Assembly (NCBI GenBank): GCA_016932415.1
Contig: JAFGCX010000006.1
Span: 3,071-67,070, forward strand
Length of the DNA stretch: 64,000 nt
Reading direction: 5' to 3'
Origin: Candidatus Krumholzibacteriota bacterium
GTDB lineage: Bacteria > Krumholzibacteriota > Krumholzibacteriia > Krumholzibacteriales > Krumholzibacteriaceae
Below are positions 7,732 to 16,979 of this stretch, piece after piece. Numbering within the stretch: position 1 is the stretch's first letter; each line of letters starts with the position of its first letter. The position numbers and the translations under genes were made by a program. The notes under the pieces were generated by a model. That model made no database searches. It was not told the origin of the DNA and was given only the letters and a program-made list of their open reading frames with translations.

Positions 7732-10700
7732 TCAATAAATATTTTTATTTTTTTTATTTTTTTCTTCTCTTTTTTCCCTTCTCCCCGCGGGAGTAAGCCT
7801 GTCTGCCATAGTATAGATGACAGGTATTATAAAGAGGGTGAATACGGCGGAAAGAAGTACTCCGCCGATCTGGACTACAGCCATCGGAGCCCTGTATTCC
7901 ACTCCAGCCCCCCCGAGAGCCTGGGGGATCATGCCGATCGCTATAGCGAGGTTTGCCATTATGATCGGCCTGAGCCGTGTCGGACACGCTTCAAGAAGAG
8001 CTTCTTTCGCGCTCATCCCCTTTGCGCGCAGCTGTGACGTATAGTCGAGGAGCAGGATCGCGTTATTGACAACGATACCGGTCAGCATGACCATCGCCAT
8101 CAGGGACATGATATTGATCGTCTGACCGGTGAAAAAGAGGGCAAATGAGGTCCCGATCAACCCGAGCGGAAGTGTGATCATAACGGTGAATGGATGGACG
8201 AAACTTTCGAGAATTGCTGCCATAACTATATATATCAACAGGATAGCCAGGATCATCGCCGTCTGGATGGAAGCGAACGACTCATCCTGGATCTCTGCCA
8301 TTCCTGAATATTTCACTATCACTCCCGGCGGGATCTCAAGTCTGCCGAGCCGCTCGTCTATGACAGCCCTTGCTTCACTAACCGTTCCGGTAGCGACGTT
8401 GGCCGATATCTGGATCATCCTCTCCTTGTCCCTGTGCAGGATCTCGGCCGCGCCCCTCTCCCTTTCGATCACGGCGATATCGGAAAGGGGGACAGAGCCC
8501 CCGCCAGGCATGCTGAAAGTGAGATCGCTCAGATATGAAGGATCCTTCCTGTCCTCGAGCGCGTACTGGACCTTGATATCGTATTCTTCTCCCATCTCGC
8601 GATAAACGCCGGAGAGCTCCCCTTCATACGCTGTCCTGAGGATCATTCCGGCAGCGGCCGGAGTGATGCCTCTCCACATCATCTGCCTTCTCCTTGGCCG
8701 TACCCTTATCTCGGGTTTTCCCGCCTTCTCACTCGACATGACTTCTACAAGCCCCGGGGTCTCCCTGACGATCCGAAAAAGCTGGTCTCCGACGAGAGAG
8801 AGTTTTTCCTGGTCACTCGAAAGTACTTCTATAAGAAGGTCAGCTTCGGCTGAACCGCTCTCTCCAGAAGTGGTCACCATGATCTCGGCGTCGGGGATCC
8901 CCGCAAGCGAGGGCCTGATATCATTCATGAATTCCTTGATCGAAAGGTCCCTCTCGCTTCCGTCAATCAATTTGAGCGTTATATTCGCCTCCGCTATACT
9001 CCGCTGACCTCCGCCGATCTTCGTTATCACTCCCTCGACATCGTCTCTCTGTCTCATCAACTTCTCGATCCCCGCCGCCACTTCAGTCGTTCTTTCGATA
9101 CTCGTTCCGGCAGGAAGTTCAACAGCCACGATCACCACATTCTGATCGACTACCGGCATGAACTCCCCCCCGATGAATCTGAAAAGGAACAGGGCAAACA
9201 CAAAAATCATGAATACTCCGACAAGCGGAATCCACCTGCGATCGAGAGATTTTGACAACAGGGATCTGTATCCTCCGGCGAGCCGTCCGTAACCGCTGTC
9301 CCAGGAGTCGGCGAATCTCGTCCATAGATGATCGCTTGAATGGTGACTCCCCGCCCTGGCCCTTATAAGCCGCGCGGAAAGCATGGGGACCATCGTGAAA
9401 CTGACCAGCAGGGATATGACGGTCGCGAAGACCACCGTCACTCCGAACTGCAGGAAGAACCTTCCTATGATACCGCTCATGAAGGCGATCGGCGTGAAGA
9501 CGACAATATTCGTCAGGGTCGAGGCGATCACCGCGATGGCGATCTCAGAGGTGCCCTTCTCGGCCGCCTCGAATGGATCCATACCTTCCTTGACATGGCG
9601 GGAGATGTTCTCGATCACTACGATCGAGTTGGTCACCAGGGTCCCGATCGATATCCCAAGTGCCAGAAGGGTCATTATATTGACTGTGAATCCCGCCTGT
9701 TCTATCAGCAGAAAAGTCGCGATTACCGAGACAGGCATCGAAACAGCCGCGATCAGGGTCTGTCGCCAGTCATGCAGGAATAGAAAGAGTAAAAAAGAAG
9801 TAAGGATTATCCCTATCGCGATATTGGACATGACATCCTTGACCGAGTCCCTGACGAAGATCGAAGGATTATCGGTTATGATCACATCTATATCATCATC
9901 GAGGACACTGTCAAGCTCATCCAACACCTTGTAGACTTCGTTCGCGATCGCCACGGTATTGCCGTCCGATCGTTTCTTGATCGACAGGCCGATTACAGGT
10001 TCGCCGTTCCAGGTCGATGACTCGCGCAGTTCCTCGGTCGTGTCGAGAATATCGGCGACCTCTGAAAGAGGTATCGACTGGCCTGACGGGAGCGGGATCC
10101 GGAAATCGGCAAGCTCTGCCGGATCACTGATCTCGCCTGCCATGCGGAGGGTCACCTCGCTTGCCCCCCTCGTTATATGACCCGCGGGGATATTGAGGTT
10201 CTGTGATGATATCACGCCGATAAGATCGAGCAGGCTCAGCCCGTACGCCCTCAGCCTCTCCGGAGCGACCTCTACCCGTATCTCTCTTTCCCTCTTTCCC
10301 GTGATCTCGACATCAGCTACGCCGTTTATACGGCTGAAACGCTCACGAATCTTCTTGTCCGCTATCTGATAGACTTCCTGAAGAGGCCTCGGCGCCGATA
10401 CCGCTATCTCCATTACCGGTGTCGAAGTCAGATCGAATTTCTGTATCACCGGATCCTCGGCGTCATCGGGAAGAAGGTAACGGATCGCGTCTACCTTCTC
10501 CTTGACGTCCATCGCGTCGAGATCGACATCTGTCTCCAGTTCAAACTCGATTATCACCTGCGACATATTCTCCATAGAGTAGGACTGCAGGTCCTTTACA
10601 TTCGCGATGGTGGAAACCTCGTCTTCGATCTTCTTCGTCACCTGGCTCTCAACTTCGGATGGGGAAGCGCCGGGATAGACCGTGGTGATAATGATCACTG

Positions 10701-10827
10701 GAAAATCGATCCTCGGCATCATCTCCACAGAGAGCCGCTGAAAAGAATATATCCCCATTACGAGCATCAGGATCAGAATCATGCTTGTCAAAACAGGCCG
10801 GCGGACGAATATCCTGATCAGATTCAT
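7732..10827 (-). CDS. RND-family (HAE1) efflux pump inner-membrane subunit
   Basis: 1031 residues, normal length for AcrB-type pumps. It has the first transmembrane helix (RRPVLTSMILILMLVMGIYSF), porter-domain motifs (FPVIIITTVYPGASPSEVESQVTK in part), TM2-6 around residues 330-480, a second-half repeat starting near residue 520, and TM8-12 near 845-1010. The tail is very basic (RREKREEKNKKNKNIY). The TM4 proton-relay motif, normally LVDDAIVVVEN with two Asp, reads LVTNSIVVIEN with Thr399 and Asn400. The Lys of TM10 is Asn921 (VVNNAIL). So the canonical charged relay is absent. It starts 1 base after the stop of the fusion-protein gene and is the last gene of the TetR-TolC-MFP-RND operon. It should form a tripartite pump with the two genes before it; the substrate cannot be told. 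Confidence 0.9.
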   Translation of the reverse strand: MNLIRIFVRRPVLTSMILILMLVMGIYSFQRLSVEMMPRIDFPVIIITTVYPGASPSEVESQVTKKIEDEVSTIANVKDLQSYSMENMSQVIIEFELETDVDLDAMDVKEKVDAIRYLLPDDAEDPVIQKFDLTSTPVMEIAVSAPRPLQEVYQIADKKIRERFSRINGVADVEITGKREREIRVEVAPERLRAYGLSLLDLIGVISSQNLNIPAGHITRGASEVTLRMAGEISDPAELADFRIPLPSGQSIPLSEVADILDTTEELRESSTWNGEPVIGLSIKKRSDGNTVAIANEVYKVLDELDSVLDDDIDVIITDNPSIFVRDSVKDVMSNIAIGIILTSFLLFLFLHDWRQTLIAAVSMPVSVIATFLLIEQAGFTVNIMTLLALGISIGTLVTNSIVVIENISRHVKEGMDPFEAAEKGTSEIAIAVIASTLTNIVVFTPIAFMSGIIGRFFLQFGVTVVFATVISLLVSFTMVPMLSARLIRARAGSHHSSDHLWTRFADSWDSGYGRLAGGYRSLLSKSLDRRWIPLVGVFMIFVFALFLFRFIGGEFMPVVDQNVVIVAVELPAGTSIERTTEVAAGIEKLMRQRDDVEGVITKIGGGQRSIAEANITLKLIDGSERDLSIKEFMNDIRPSLAGIPDAEIMVTTSGESGSAEADLLIEVLSSDQEKLSLVGDQLFRIVRETPGLVEVMSSEKAGKPEIRVRPRRRQMMWRGITPAAAGMILRTAYEGELSGVYREMGEEYDIKVQYALEDRKDPSYLSDLTFSMPGGGSVPLSDIAVIERERGAAEILHRDKERMIQISANVATGTVSEARAVIDERLGRLEIPPGVIVKYSGMAEIQDESFASIQTAMILAILLIYIVMAAILESFVHPFTVMITLPLGLIGTSFALFFTGQTINIMSLMAMVMLTGIVVNNAILLLDYTSQLRAKGMSAKEALLEACPTRLRPIIMANLAIAIGMIPQALGGAGVEYRAPMAVVQIGGVLLSAVFTLFIIPVIYTMADRLTPAGRREKREEKNKKNKNIY

Positions 10828-10828
10828 A

Positions 10829-11941
10829 TCAGTCAGCCTCCCCGCCCGCGATGACCTTCACGAGATCGCCGTCTTTGATCATCGACTGCCCGAATAGAAC
10901 GACTTTCTCTCCATCCGATAATCCGGAGAGGACTTCGACCCTGTCGGAAGTACCAAGGCCTGTATTGATCCTCCTGAGTACTACTCTGGTCTTGCCGCCA
11001 TCGTCTGTTACCAGAGCGAACACTGACTGCCCCATCTCATCCCTGATCACGCACCGGGTGGGGACCGTCAGGACTCCCTTGCGATCACCTGTCAGTACCT
11101 GGAAAGAAAGAAGGAGGCCGGGGATCAGTTTTCCGTCAGCGTTTGGGAAAAGAGCTTCTCCGCTTACAAGATGCGTCTCGGGATCTGCGGCGAGGTCTAT
11201 CCTGCCGATCGATCCCTCCCCTGACCATCCGCTGCCCGCGTCTCTCCACACCGCTTTCTGGCCTTCCGAAAGAGCAATCGCCTGCCTGCTGCCTGCCTCG
11301 AAAGCGACCCTTACAGAGTCGGTACGGGCGATCCAGGCGAGGGGTTTTCCGTTTTCAGCCATCTCCCCCTTTTCAACCATCAGGCTCATGACTACTCCGG
11401 GATGATCGGCTACCAGGTCGATCCCTTCCCTCGCGTCGCGCAGATCGCTTTCCGCTATCTTCAACGCCATTTCCGCCTGGTCGAGGGTCTGCCGCGAGAC
11501 AGCACCCTCGTCGAACAGATTTCTTACCCGCCTGGTCTCCTGGAGAGTGTTTTCATACAGGGCTCTCGACCTTTCATATGAATGAAGCATCGGATTTGCC
11601 GCCGTTTTCTCGAGCCTTATCACGACATCTCCTCCCCTGACCCTGTCCCCTTCGCGCTTGAGGATATCCATCACCTGGATCGAATTCGTCGAAACGATGG
11701 GGTACTGGATGATCCCTTCGACCGTTCCGGCGATCGTCTGCCAGACCTTGATATCGCTTGTCTCAACCGGCACCACTTCGACAGGCCTGCCCTCCTTCTG
11801 GTGGATCGAACCTATACTCTCGATATCGGTGCCGCTGCTCACCGTGTTGAACCGGTAGGCAAAAGCGGCGATAATGATCAAAAACGCCACAATAACAAGA
11901 TATCTCCCGTAAGACACCTTTTTCCTTTTGACATCTTTCAT
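10829..11941 (-). CDS. Periplasmic adaptor (membrane fusion protein) of the RND efflux system
   Basis: 370 residues, starting at the ATG at 11941, 2 bases after the stop of the TolC gene. A longer frame reading back into the TolC gene is not likely to be used. An N-terminal anchor (YLVIVAFLIIIAAFAYRF) is followed by a lipoyl half (VMDILKREGDRVRGGDVVIRLE), an alpha-hairpin (about 110-175, SRALYENTLQETRRVRNLFDEGAVSRQTLDQAEMAL in part), the second lipoyl/beta-barrel region and a C-terminal domain ending GEKVVLFGQSMIKDGDLVKV. This is the HlyD/AcrA order of domains. It links the RND pump to the TolC channel. It is translationally coupled on both sides. Confidence 0.9.
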   Translation of the reverse strand: MKDVKRKKVSYGRYLVIVAFLIIIAAFAYRFNTVSSGTDIESIGSIHQKEGRPVEVVPVETSDIKVWQTIAGTVEGIIQYPIVSTNSIQVMDILKREGDRVRGGDVVIRLEKTAANPMLHSYERSRALYENTLQETRRVRNLFDEGAVSRQTLDQAEMALKIAESDLRDAREGIDLVADHPGVVMSLMVEKGEMAENGKPLAWIARTDSVRVAFEAGSRQAIALSEGQKAVWRDAGSGWSGEGSIGRIDLAADPETHLVSGEALFPNADGKLIPGLLLSFQVLTGDRKGVLTVPTRCVIRDEMGQSVFALVTDDGGKTRVVLRRINTGLGTSDRVEVLSGLSDGEKVVLFGQSMIKDGDLVKVIAGGEAD

Positions 11942-11943
11942 TT

Positions 11944-13371
11944 CTACTCGCTTTCCTTTGTCGATCTCTGAGAATTGTTTGAATCTTCCGCTCCAACAGC
12001 CAGTTCGAGACTGGCTTTTGCCATGTTGCACGCGTAGAGCGCCTGGGCCAGCTGTCCCCTCGCCATCGTCATCGCCAGCTCCGCGTCAAGTCTTTCGACC
12101 GGGGTAGCAAGGCCATTCTTCATCCTGACCAGGGCAAGCCGGTGCGCCTCTTCGGCAAGCGCGACGGTTTCCTCTCTTCCCTTGAGAGCCATAATAGCAT
12201 TCTCCAGGGCGAGAACTGAGACCCTGACTGCCATCTCCTTCTCCCTGAGAGTCTTTTCCAGTTCTATAGAAGCTGATCTGAGATCAGCCCGTGCTCTGTC
12301 TATCCTTGCTTTTGCCTTCAGCCCGTCGAATATCGGTATCTGAAATCCCAGAGTCACCGCCGACGATCTCGCCAGATTCTTCGACTCTGGCATATATGAA
12401 TCCGACCACTGGCCCTGAAGAACAAAATTCACTCCGAGTTGTAGAACTGGATAGCGCTGGGCTCTCTCAAACCCGACGCTATGCCTTAGAGCCTGAAGCT
12501 GATGGTCAAGAGCGCGGACATGTACATTCTCGCTTCTCATAATACCGATATAATGATCAAGCCCCTCTGTCCTTTCGATTGCCCTTAGAGAATCAGTAAG
12601 TGCGATCACTGTTCCGGGATCAAGCCCGCATCTTCTTCTAAGAAGGATGAGAGCCTGCTCGACTGCATTGGCCGCCTCGATCAGCTGGGGAGCTCTGTTC
12701 TTCAGTTCCACCTCCGCGCGGAGAAGATCGAACCTGCTGACCGCCCCTTCCCTGAACCCGGCCCTGCTGATCCGCACAGCCTCTTCTGTCTCCTGGCAGG
12801 CTTTTTCCGCTATCCGGTGGTTTTCCATCGCCAGAAGCACTGAATAATAGGCATCCTTGACCTGGAACTGAAGATAATCGGAGACGGCTGTCTTCTGATA
12901 TTTCATCGCCTCTATCATCTCCCTGGAAGCGCCGATCCCCGAGGATACCCTTCCCGCCGTCCAGAGATTATATGTAAGCTGGGCTGCCGCCGAGAAATCG
13001 TTATCCTCTCCAAGCTCTATCTTCGTCACGCCGCCGAACGCATCCCCCATATCGGAAGGAAGAAACATGACCGGTTTTCTGATATTTCGCCCATACTGTC
13101 CGCTTATAGACATCTCCGGTAATCTTCCCGATCGCGCCTCTTTCAACCCCGCGTAAGCCCCCTCGACCCCAAGCGCGGCCTGCCTGATCGATTCGTCATT
13201 CTCAAGTCCGAGCCTTATTGCTTTTTCAATCGACAGGTCAAGCCGGACAGGCTCTTTCCCCGTCGAGGCGTCTACTTCGTCCGCCAAAGCCGGACCGGCC
13301 AGGTCCGCCAACATTATCAGAATGAAGGATAATGGGATAAACAACCTTATCTTAAGTTCTCGAATCCTCAT
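11944..13371 (-). CDS. TolC-family outer-membrane efflux channel
   Basis: 475 residues from the ATG at 13371-13369, which overlaps the TGA of the TetR gene (TGATG), with AGGAG 5 bases upstream. It has a signal peptide (LFIPLSFILIMLADLAGPALA) followed by two TolC repeats: LSIEKAIRLGLENDESIRQA opens the first, and the second begins around LDHYIGIMRSENVHVRALDHQLQALR. The motif MKNGLATPVERLDAELAM near the C-terminus corresponds to the typical Y..G......LL.A...L helix. It is an outer-membrane channel for the adaptor and pump encoded immediately downstream. Confidence 0.9.
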   Translation of the reverse strand: MRIRELKIRLFIPLSFILIMLADLAGPALADEVDASTGKEPVRLDLSIEKAIRLGLENDESIRQAALGVEGAYAGLKEARSGRLPEMSISGQYGRNIRKPVMFLPSDMGDAFGGVTKIELGEDNDFSAAAQLTYNLWTAGRVSSGIGASREMIEAMKYQKTAVSDYLQFQVKDAYYSVLLAMENHRIAEKACQETEEAVRISRAGFREGAVSRFDLLRAEVELKNRAPQLIEAANAVEQALILLRRRCGLDPGTVIALTDSLRAIERTEGLDHYIGIMRSENVHVRALDHQLQALRHSVGFERAQRYPVLQLGVNFVLQGQWSDSYMPESKNLARSSAVTLGFQIPIFDGLKAKARIDRARADLRSASIELEKTLREKEMAVRVSVLALENAIMALKGREETVALAEEAHRLALVRMKNGLATPVERLDAELAMTMARGQLAQALYACNMAKASLELAVGAEDSNNSQRSTKESE

Positions 13372-14015
13372 CAAAGCTCCTTTGGTGAATTATTTTTCGA
13401 TTTTCCCGTTTCGAATGGCTGAAGAAATATCCTGTCCAGAAGTTCAGCGATCTGTCCGAAAGAATCGGCGTCCCTGTCGGCAAGGACCTCAAGAAGCCTG
13501 TGCCCCGCCCCTTCGATCATCACAGCGTGAATCTCAGGATCGATATCCGCCGAGAACTCGCCCTTGTCTATCGCCTCGCGAAGCATCGCTGCTATCTTCT
13601 CTACGTGCCCCTTCTCTGCTTTTTCAGCGACCGCGTCAACTCTGATCCCGCCTACCTCATGAAAAAGCCTGATAAACGGGATATGATCCTCGAATATCTC
13701 CATGGCGGTCCTTAGACGGATCCTTATCGCTTCGACCGCTGGACACCCCGGTTTGATCGCCGTATCGCATCTCTCGCGCATAAGGTCGACGATATAATCT
13801 ATCACTTCCCTGTAGATCGCTTCCTTTCCCTCGAAATGCGAGTAGATCTTCCCGATTGAAAGATCAGCCCTGTCAGCGATCATCTGCATACTGGTCTTTT
13901 CGAACCCGTGCCTGCCGAAGATATCCGAAGCGGCAATAAGGATCTCCTCCCTGTGCCTCTTCCTTTCCCTTTCCCGCCTGCTTAATTGACTGTCATTATT
14001 CGTGTTATCTGCCAA
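13371..14015 (-). CDS. TetR/AcrR-family transcriptional repressor, likely autoregulator of the efflux operon
   Basis: About 214 residues. The start is set at a TTG (14015) with GGGAG 6 bases upstream; a GTG one codon before is also possible. The frame also opens at an ATG at 14057, but that ATG lies inside the operator palindrome and has no ribosome site. The N-terminal HTH is typical: REEILIAASDIFGRHGFEKTSMQMIADRADLSIGKIYSHFEGKEAIY in part, with the recognition helix around LSIGKIYSHF. The C-terminal ligand domain contains a region similar to TetR_C (FIRLFHEVGG, VMIEGAGHRLLEVLADRD). It precedes TolC with a 1-base overlap, so it is the first gene of the efflux operon. It probably represses its own operon until a pump substrate binds. 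Confidence 0.85.
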   Translation of the reverse strand: MADNTNNDSQLSRRERERKRHREEILIAASDIFGRHGFEKTSMQMIADRADLSIGKIYSHFEGKEAIYREVIDYIVDLMRERCDTAIKPGCPAVEAIRIRLRTAMEIFEDHIPFIRLFHEVGGIRVDAVAEKAEKGHVEKIAAMLREAIDKGEFSADIDPEIHAVMIEGAGHRLLEVLADRDADSFGQIAELLDRIFLQPFETGKSKNNSPKEL

Positions 14016-14041
14016 CACCCACTCCCTGAAACGGATATTCG

Positions 14042-14059
14042 TATATAGAATGATCATTC
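14042..14059 (-). promoter_or_regulatory. Palindromic TetR operator next to the -10 of the efflux operon
   Basis: GAATGATCATTC (14048-14059) is a perfect 12-base palindrome of the kind bound by AcrR-type TetR regulators. On the minus strand it is directly followed by TATATA (14047-14042), a good -10. The operator therefore sits between -10 and -35, where a bound repressor would block polymerase. The -35 is poor (ATTCGG). Confidence 0.6.
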
Positions 14060-14356
14060 ATAATCCGAATTATTATCCTGAATATATGCGGATTTGTGGA
14101 AGTGGCAAGTTAAAAATCGGTTTATTTTTGACAGTTTCAGCAGCAGCTACGGTAACAACTAGGTCAAATACCATCCGTATGACAGGACGCGGCCACAAAG
14201 CCGGTTTTATGTTGCGGACATTTCTGCAAGCGGAATAAAAAAGGTCTCAATATTATTCCCGGCGCTGACGAATAGAAGTACATCGGAATCGTTGGATGAT
14301 TCATGGCCGCAAGCTCTGCCTGTGGCGCAAAAATGTAAAAAAAGGAAAAAACGAAG
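14060..14356 (+). promoter_or_regulatory. Divergent intergenic region with a TTGACA box
   Basis: About 300 bases separate the leftward efflux operon from the rightward signalling operon. A perfect -35 box, TTGACA, lies at 14128-14133 on the plus strand; 17 bases further is GGTAAC, a poor -10. The leader would then be about 200 bases. I see no further gene; a 78-codon open frame across this region lacks a ribosome site and codon bias. Confidence 0.3.
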
Positions 14357-14971
14357 ATGAGGATACTTATTGCCGAGGATGATCTTACATCGCGGATGGT
14401 CCTTGAGAAGACCCTGGAGAAATCGGGTTACGAGGTGATCTCCACTATCAACGGCAAGGAGGCTTTCGAGAAGCTCTCCCGCGATGATTCACCGATGCTC
14501 GCTATCGTAGACTGGATGATGCCGGAGATCGACGGACCTGAATTATGCAATCTTGTCAAAGCGCAGGAGAGGGAAAACCCGATCTATATGATCCTTCTTA
14601 CCGCTAAAGATTCGACGGAAGATATTATTTCAGGACTCGAGTCGGGCGCGGACGACTATGTCATCAAACCATTCAAGAAAAGCGAACTTCTTGCCAGGAT
14701 CCGGGTCGGCAAAAGGATGATAGATCTGCAACTTGCCCTGATCAGGAAGATCGAGGAGACCCGAAAGGCAAATGAGCACGTATCGACTCTCCAGGGATTG
14801 ATACCGATATGCATGTATTGCCACAAGATAGGGACTAACGAGGACGGTTGGGATAAACTGGAAAGCTATATCGAGCAGCACTCTACCGCCGAATTCAGCC
14901 ATAGTATCTGTCCCCAGTGCCTTGAGGAAAAATTCCCTGAAGATGTGAATGAAGAGGAATACGTGAAATGA
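14357..14971 (+). CDS. Response regulator with C-terminal CxxC...CxxC domain
   Basis: 204 residues from an ATG with AAGGA upstream. Residues 1-120 form a receiver domain: acidic pocket EDD at 7-9, phospho-acceptor Asp52 (IVDWMMP), Thr82 and Lys104 (VIKPF). After a short coiled linker, residues 148-190 carry ICMYCHKIG with Cys152 and Cys155, and SICPQCLEE with Cys185 and Cys188. This tail, with GWDKLESYIEQHS and FSHSICPQC, is widespread in response regulators and kinases of deltaproteobacteria and related phyla and probably binds a metal, though its role is unknown. There is no DNA-binding domain, so output is likely by protein contact. First gene of the signalling operon. Confidence 0.85.
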   Translation: MRILIAEDDLTSRMVLEKTLEKSGYEVISTINGKEAFEKLSRDDSPMLAIVDWMMPEIDGPELCNLVKAQERENPIYMILLTAKDSTEDIISGLESGADDYVIKPFKKSELLARIRVGKRMIDLQLALIRKIEETRKANEHVSTLQGLIPICMYCHKIGTNEDGWDKLESYIEQHSTAEFSHSICPQCLEEKFPEDVNEEEYVK

Positions 14972-15059
14972 GACAGCCGGAAACAGACAAAAGACTTCAG
15001 CGCGGTAAAATAATCGGATTGACTGCTGGATCCTGTCGCATCCGGTAAAATGAGGCAGT

Positions 15060-16979
15060 ATGGAATCAACAGAGGAGATCGTTCTTTTTACGGAAGAAAG
15101 TGATCTGACCCCTCGATCGGGCAGAGACGATCGAAGTTCAGAGACCCTTGATCTGCTCCTGTATATGACGGCGGCCGATCTGATCGATAAGTTCGATTGC
15201 GATATAGTCATCGTGATGCTCACCGAGGGAAAAGACCTCGTCGTCGAAACGATCCTCGGGATCGAGGACGAAGCTCAAGTCCCCAATTCAATAGCTATCG
15301 GGACAAGTTTTTCCGGAAGTCTTGCCGGCAGAACCGAAGCGGTCATTATCGAAGATTTCGAGGAATATTCCAGGTCGATCCCTGACAATATCGAAAAGTT
15401 CTATTCCGGAACAGTCGCCTCTTCTCCCTTGATGATAGGAAACGATCTGATCGGTCTTGTCAATATCTGCAGGCATGATAGAACGAATAAATTCTCGAAA
15501 GAAGAGATCGAGCGTCTTTTTATAATCGCGGGAAGCGCCGCGCTGACGATCAACAGCCAGATGATGGTTGATTTCCAGACAAACCAGCTTAAATCGGCGC
15601 ATGCTGATATGGTGGCGATGACAGACAAGCTCAAGACAGAGCTCGAAGCAAGAAAAAAAGCTGAAAAAGAGATCCATGAGCAGAACAGGAAACTGACTGA
15701 CGCAAACAGCAAACTCGCCAGGATTACCAGCGATCTTGCCGAAAGCGAGGAAAAATTCCGTAATCTTGTCGAGAAATCAAATGGCGGGATCGTGATCATC
15801 GTCGACGGGATGATTCATTACGCCAACCCGTATTTTATAGAAAGACTATTCACAGAGGAATCTGAAGCCACAGGCAGATCGATACTCTCCCTCTGTACTC
15901 CCGAAGAATCGCTTCGTCTTAAAAAATACCTCGATCGGCGCGAACCATCCTGTGGCGATGAGAACGCCCTCGAGACTGTGATGGTCGACCAGCACGGAAA
16001 CCGGATATACATGGAACTTACATGCGGGAATACGACCTTCCAGGGAAAGGATGCCGTCCTTCTGTTCATTCGAGATGTGACCAGCCAGAAAAAACTGCTT
16101 CTCGAACTCCAGCATAAGGAAAAACTCGAATCAATAGGCCGGCTGGCAGCCGGCATCGCGCACGAGATAAATACACCGACCCAGTATGTTGGAGACAACA
16201 CCCGTTTCATCTCTGATTCGTTCAAAGATATCGACTCTCTGCTTGACGAGTTCGGCGCTATGCTCGACGGGGTCGAGAAGGGATTACCGGCAGGCGACTT
16301 CATCGACCGGGTAAAAGAGACGATCGAAAGGATCGATCTTCAGTATCTGAAAGAGGAGATCCCGACCGCGATATCCCAGACGATCGAGGGGATAGAAAGG
16401 ATATCGAAGATCGTTCGCTCGATGAAAGAATTCTCTCATCCCGGAAGCAGGGATATCTCCCAGGTCGATCTCAACAAGGCGATTGAAACGACTGTGACGA
16501 TAGCTAGAAACGAATGGAAATATATTGCCGATATGGAACTCGATCTCGACAAGGACCTCTCCCCGGTAAGGTGCGTTCCGGACCAGATAAACCAGGTGAT
16601 CCTCAATATAATCATCAACGCTTCGCACGCCATCGCTGATGTGATAGAGAAAGATCCGGGGCAAAAGGGAAAAATAACGATCACAACGAGCGAAACGGAA
16701 AAGAATGTCGAGATAAGGATTTCCGATACGGGATGCGGCATTCCGGAAGAGATCAGGGAAAGAGTATTCGATCCATTCTTTACGACAAAAGAGACAGGAA
16801 AAGGCACGGGGCAGGGACTGGCTATCGCCAGCAAGATAATAGTCAAGGACCATGGCGGCAAAATAACGATAGAGTCTGAAGTAGGAAAGGGAACAACTAT
16901 GTGCGTACTGCTGCCGAAGTCTGCAGATACGATCAAAGAGGATTCAATAGATGAAGAAAAAGATTCTGTTTGTAGATGA
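15060..16979 (+). CDS. GAF-PAS histidine kinase
   Basis: 639 residues, cytoplasmic (no membrane segment). A GAF domain spans about 20-170 (LYMTAADLIDKFDCDIVIVM, SPLMIGNDLIGLVNI), then a coiled coil (175-225, KTELEARKKAEKEIHEQNRK), and a PAS domain (about 228-345, FRNLVEKSNGGIVIIVDG). The kinase core has His368 in GIAHEINTP, an N box (NQVILNIIINASHAI), G1 (DTGCGIPEEI), F box (FDPFFTTKE) and G2 (GKGTGQGLAI). The H-box type with GIAHEINTP followed by a long linker is typical of kinases that work with HDOD regulators. Its last 29 bases overlap the start of the next gene, so kinase and the receiver-HDOD protein are likely a pair. The signal is unknown; the GAF domain suggests a small soluble ligand. 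Confidence 0.88.
   Translation: MESTEEIVLFTEESDLTPRSGRDDRSSETLDLLLYMTAADLIDKFDCDIVIVMLTEGKDLVVETILGIEDEAQVPNSIAIGTSFSGSLAGRTEAVIIEDFEEYSRSIPDNIEKFYSGTVASSPLMIGNDLIGLVNICRHDRTNKFSKEEIERLFIIAGSAALTINSQMMVDFQTNQLKSAHADMVAMTDKLKTELEARKKAEKEIHEQNRKLTDANSKLARITSDLAESEEKFRNLVEKSNGGIVIIVDGMIHYANPYFIERLFTEESEATGRSILSLCTPEESLRLKKYLDRREPSCGDENALETVMVDQHGNRIYMELTCGNTTFQGKDAVLLFIRDVTSQKKLLLELQHKEKLESIGRLAAGIAHEINTPTQYVGDNTRFISDSFKDIDSLLDEFGAMLDGVEKGLPAGDFIDRVKETIERIDLQYLKEEIPTAISQTIEGIERISKIVRSMKEFSHPGSRDISQVDLNKAIETTVTIARNEWKYIADMELDLDKDLSPVRCVPDQINQVILNIIINASHAIADVIEKDPGQKGKITITTSETEKNVEIRISDTGCGIPEEIRERVFDPFFTTKETGKGTGQGLAIASKIIVKDHGGKITIESEVGKGTTMCVLLPKSADTIKEDSIDEEKDSVCR

Noticed and set aside
14002-14238. 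78-codon plus-strand frame between the TetR and receiver genes
   Set aside because: Crosses the TetR start region and operator, has no ribosome site and no recognisable sequence.
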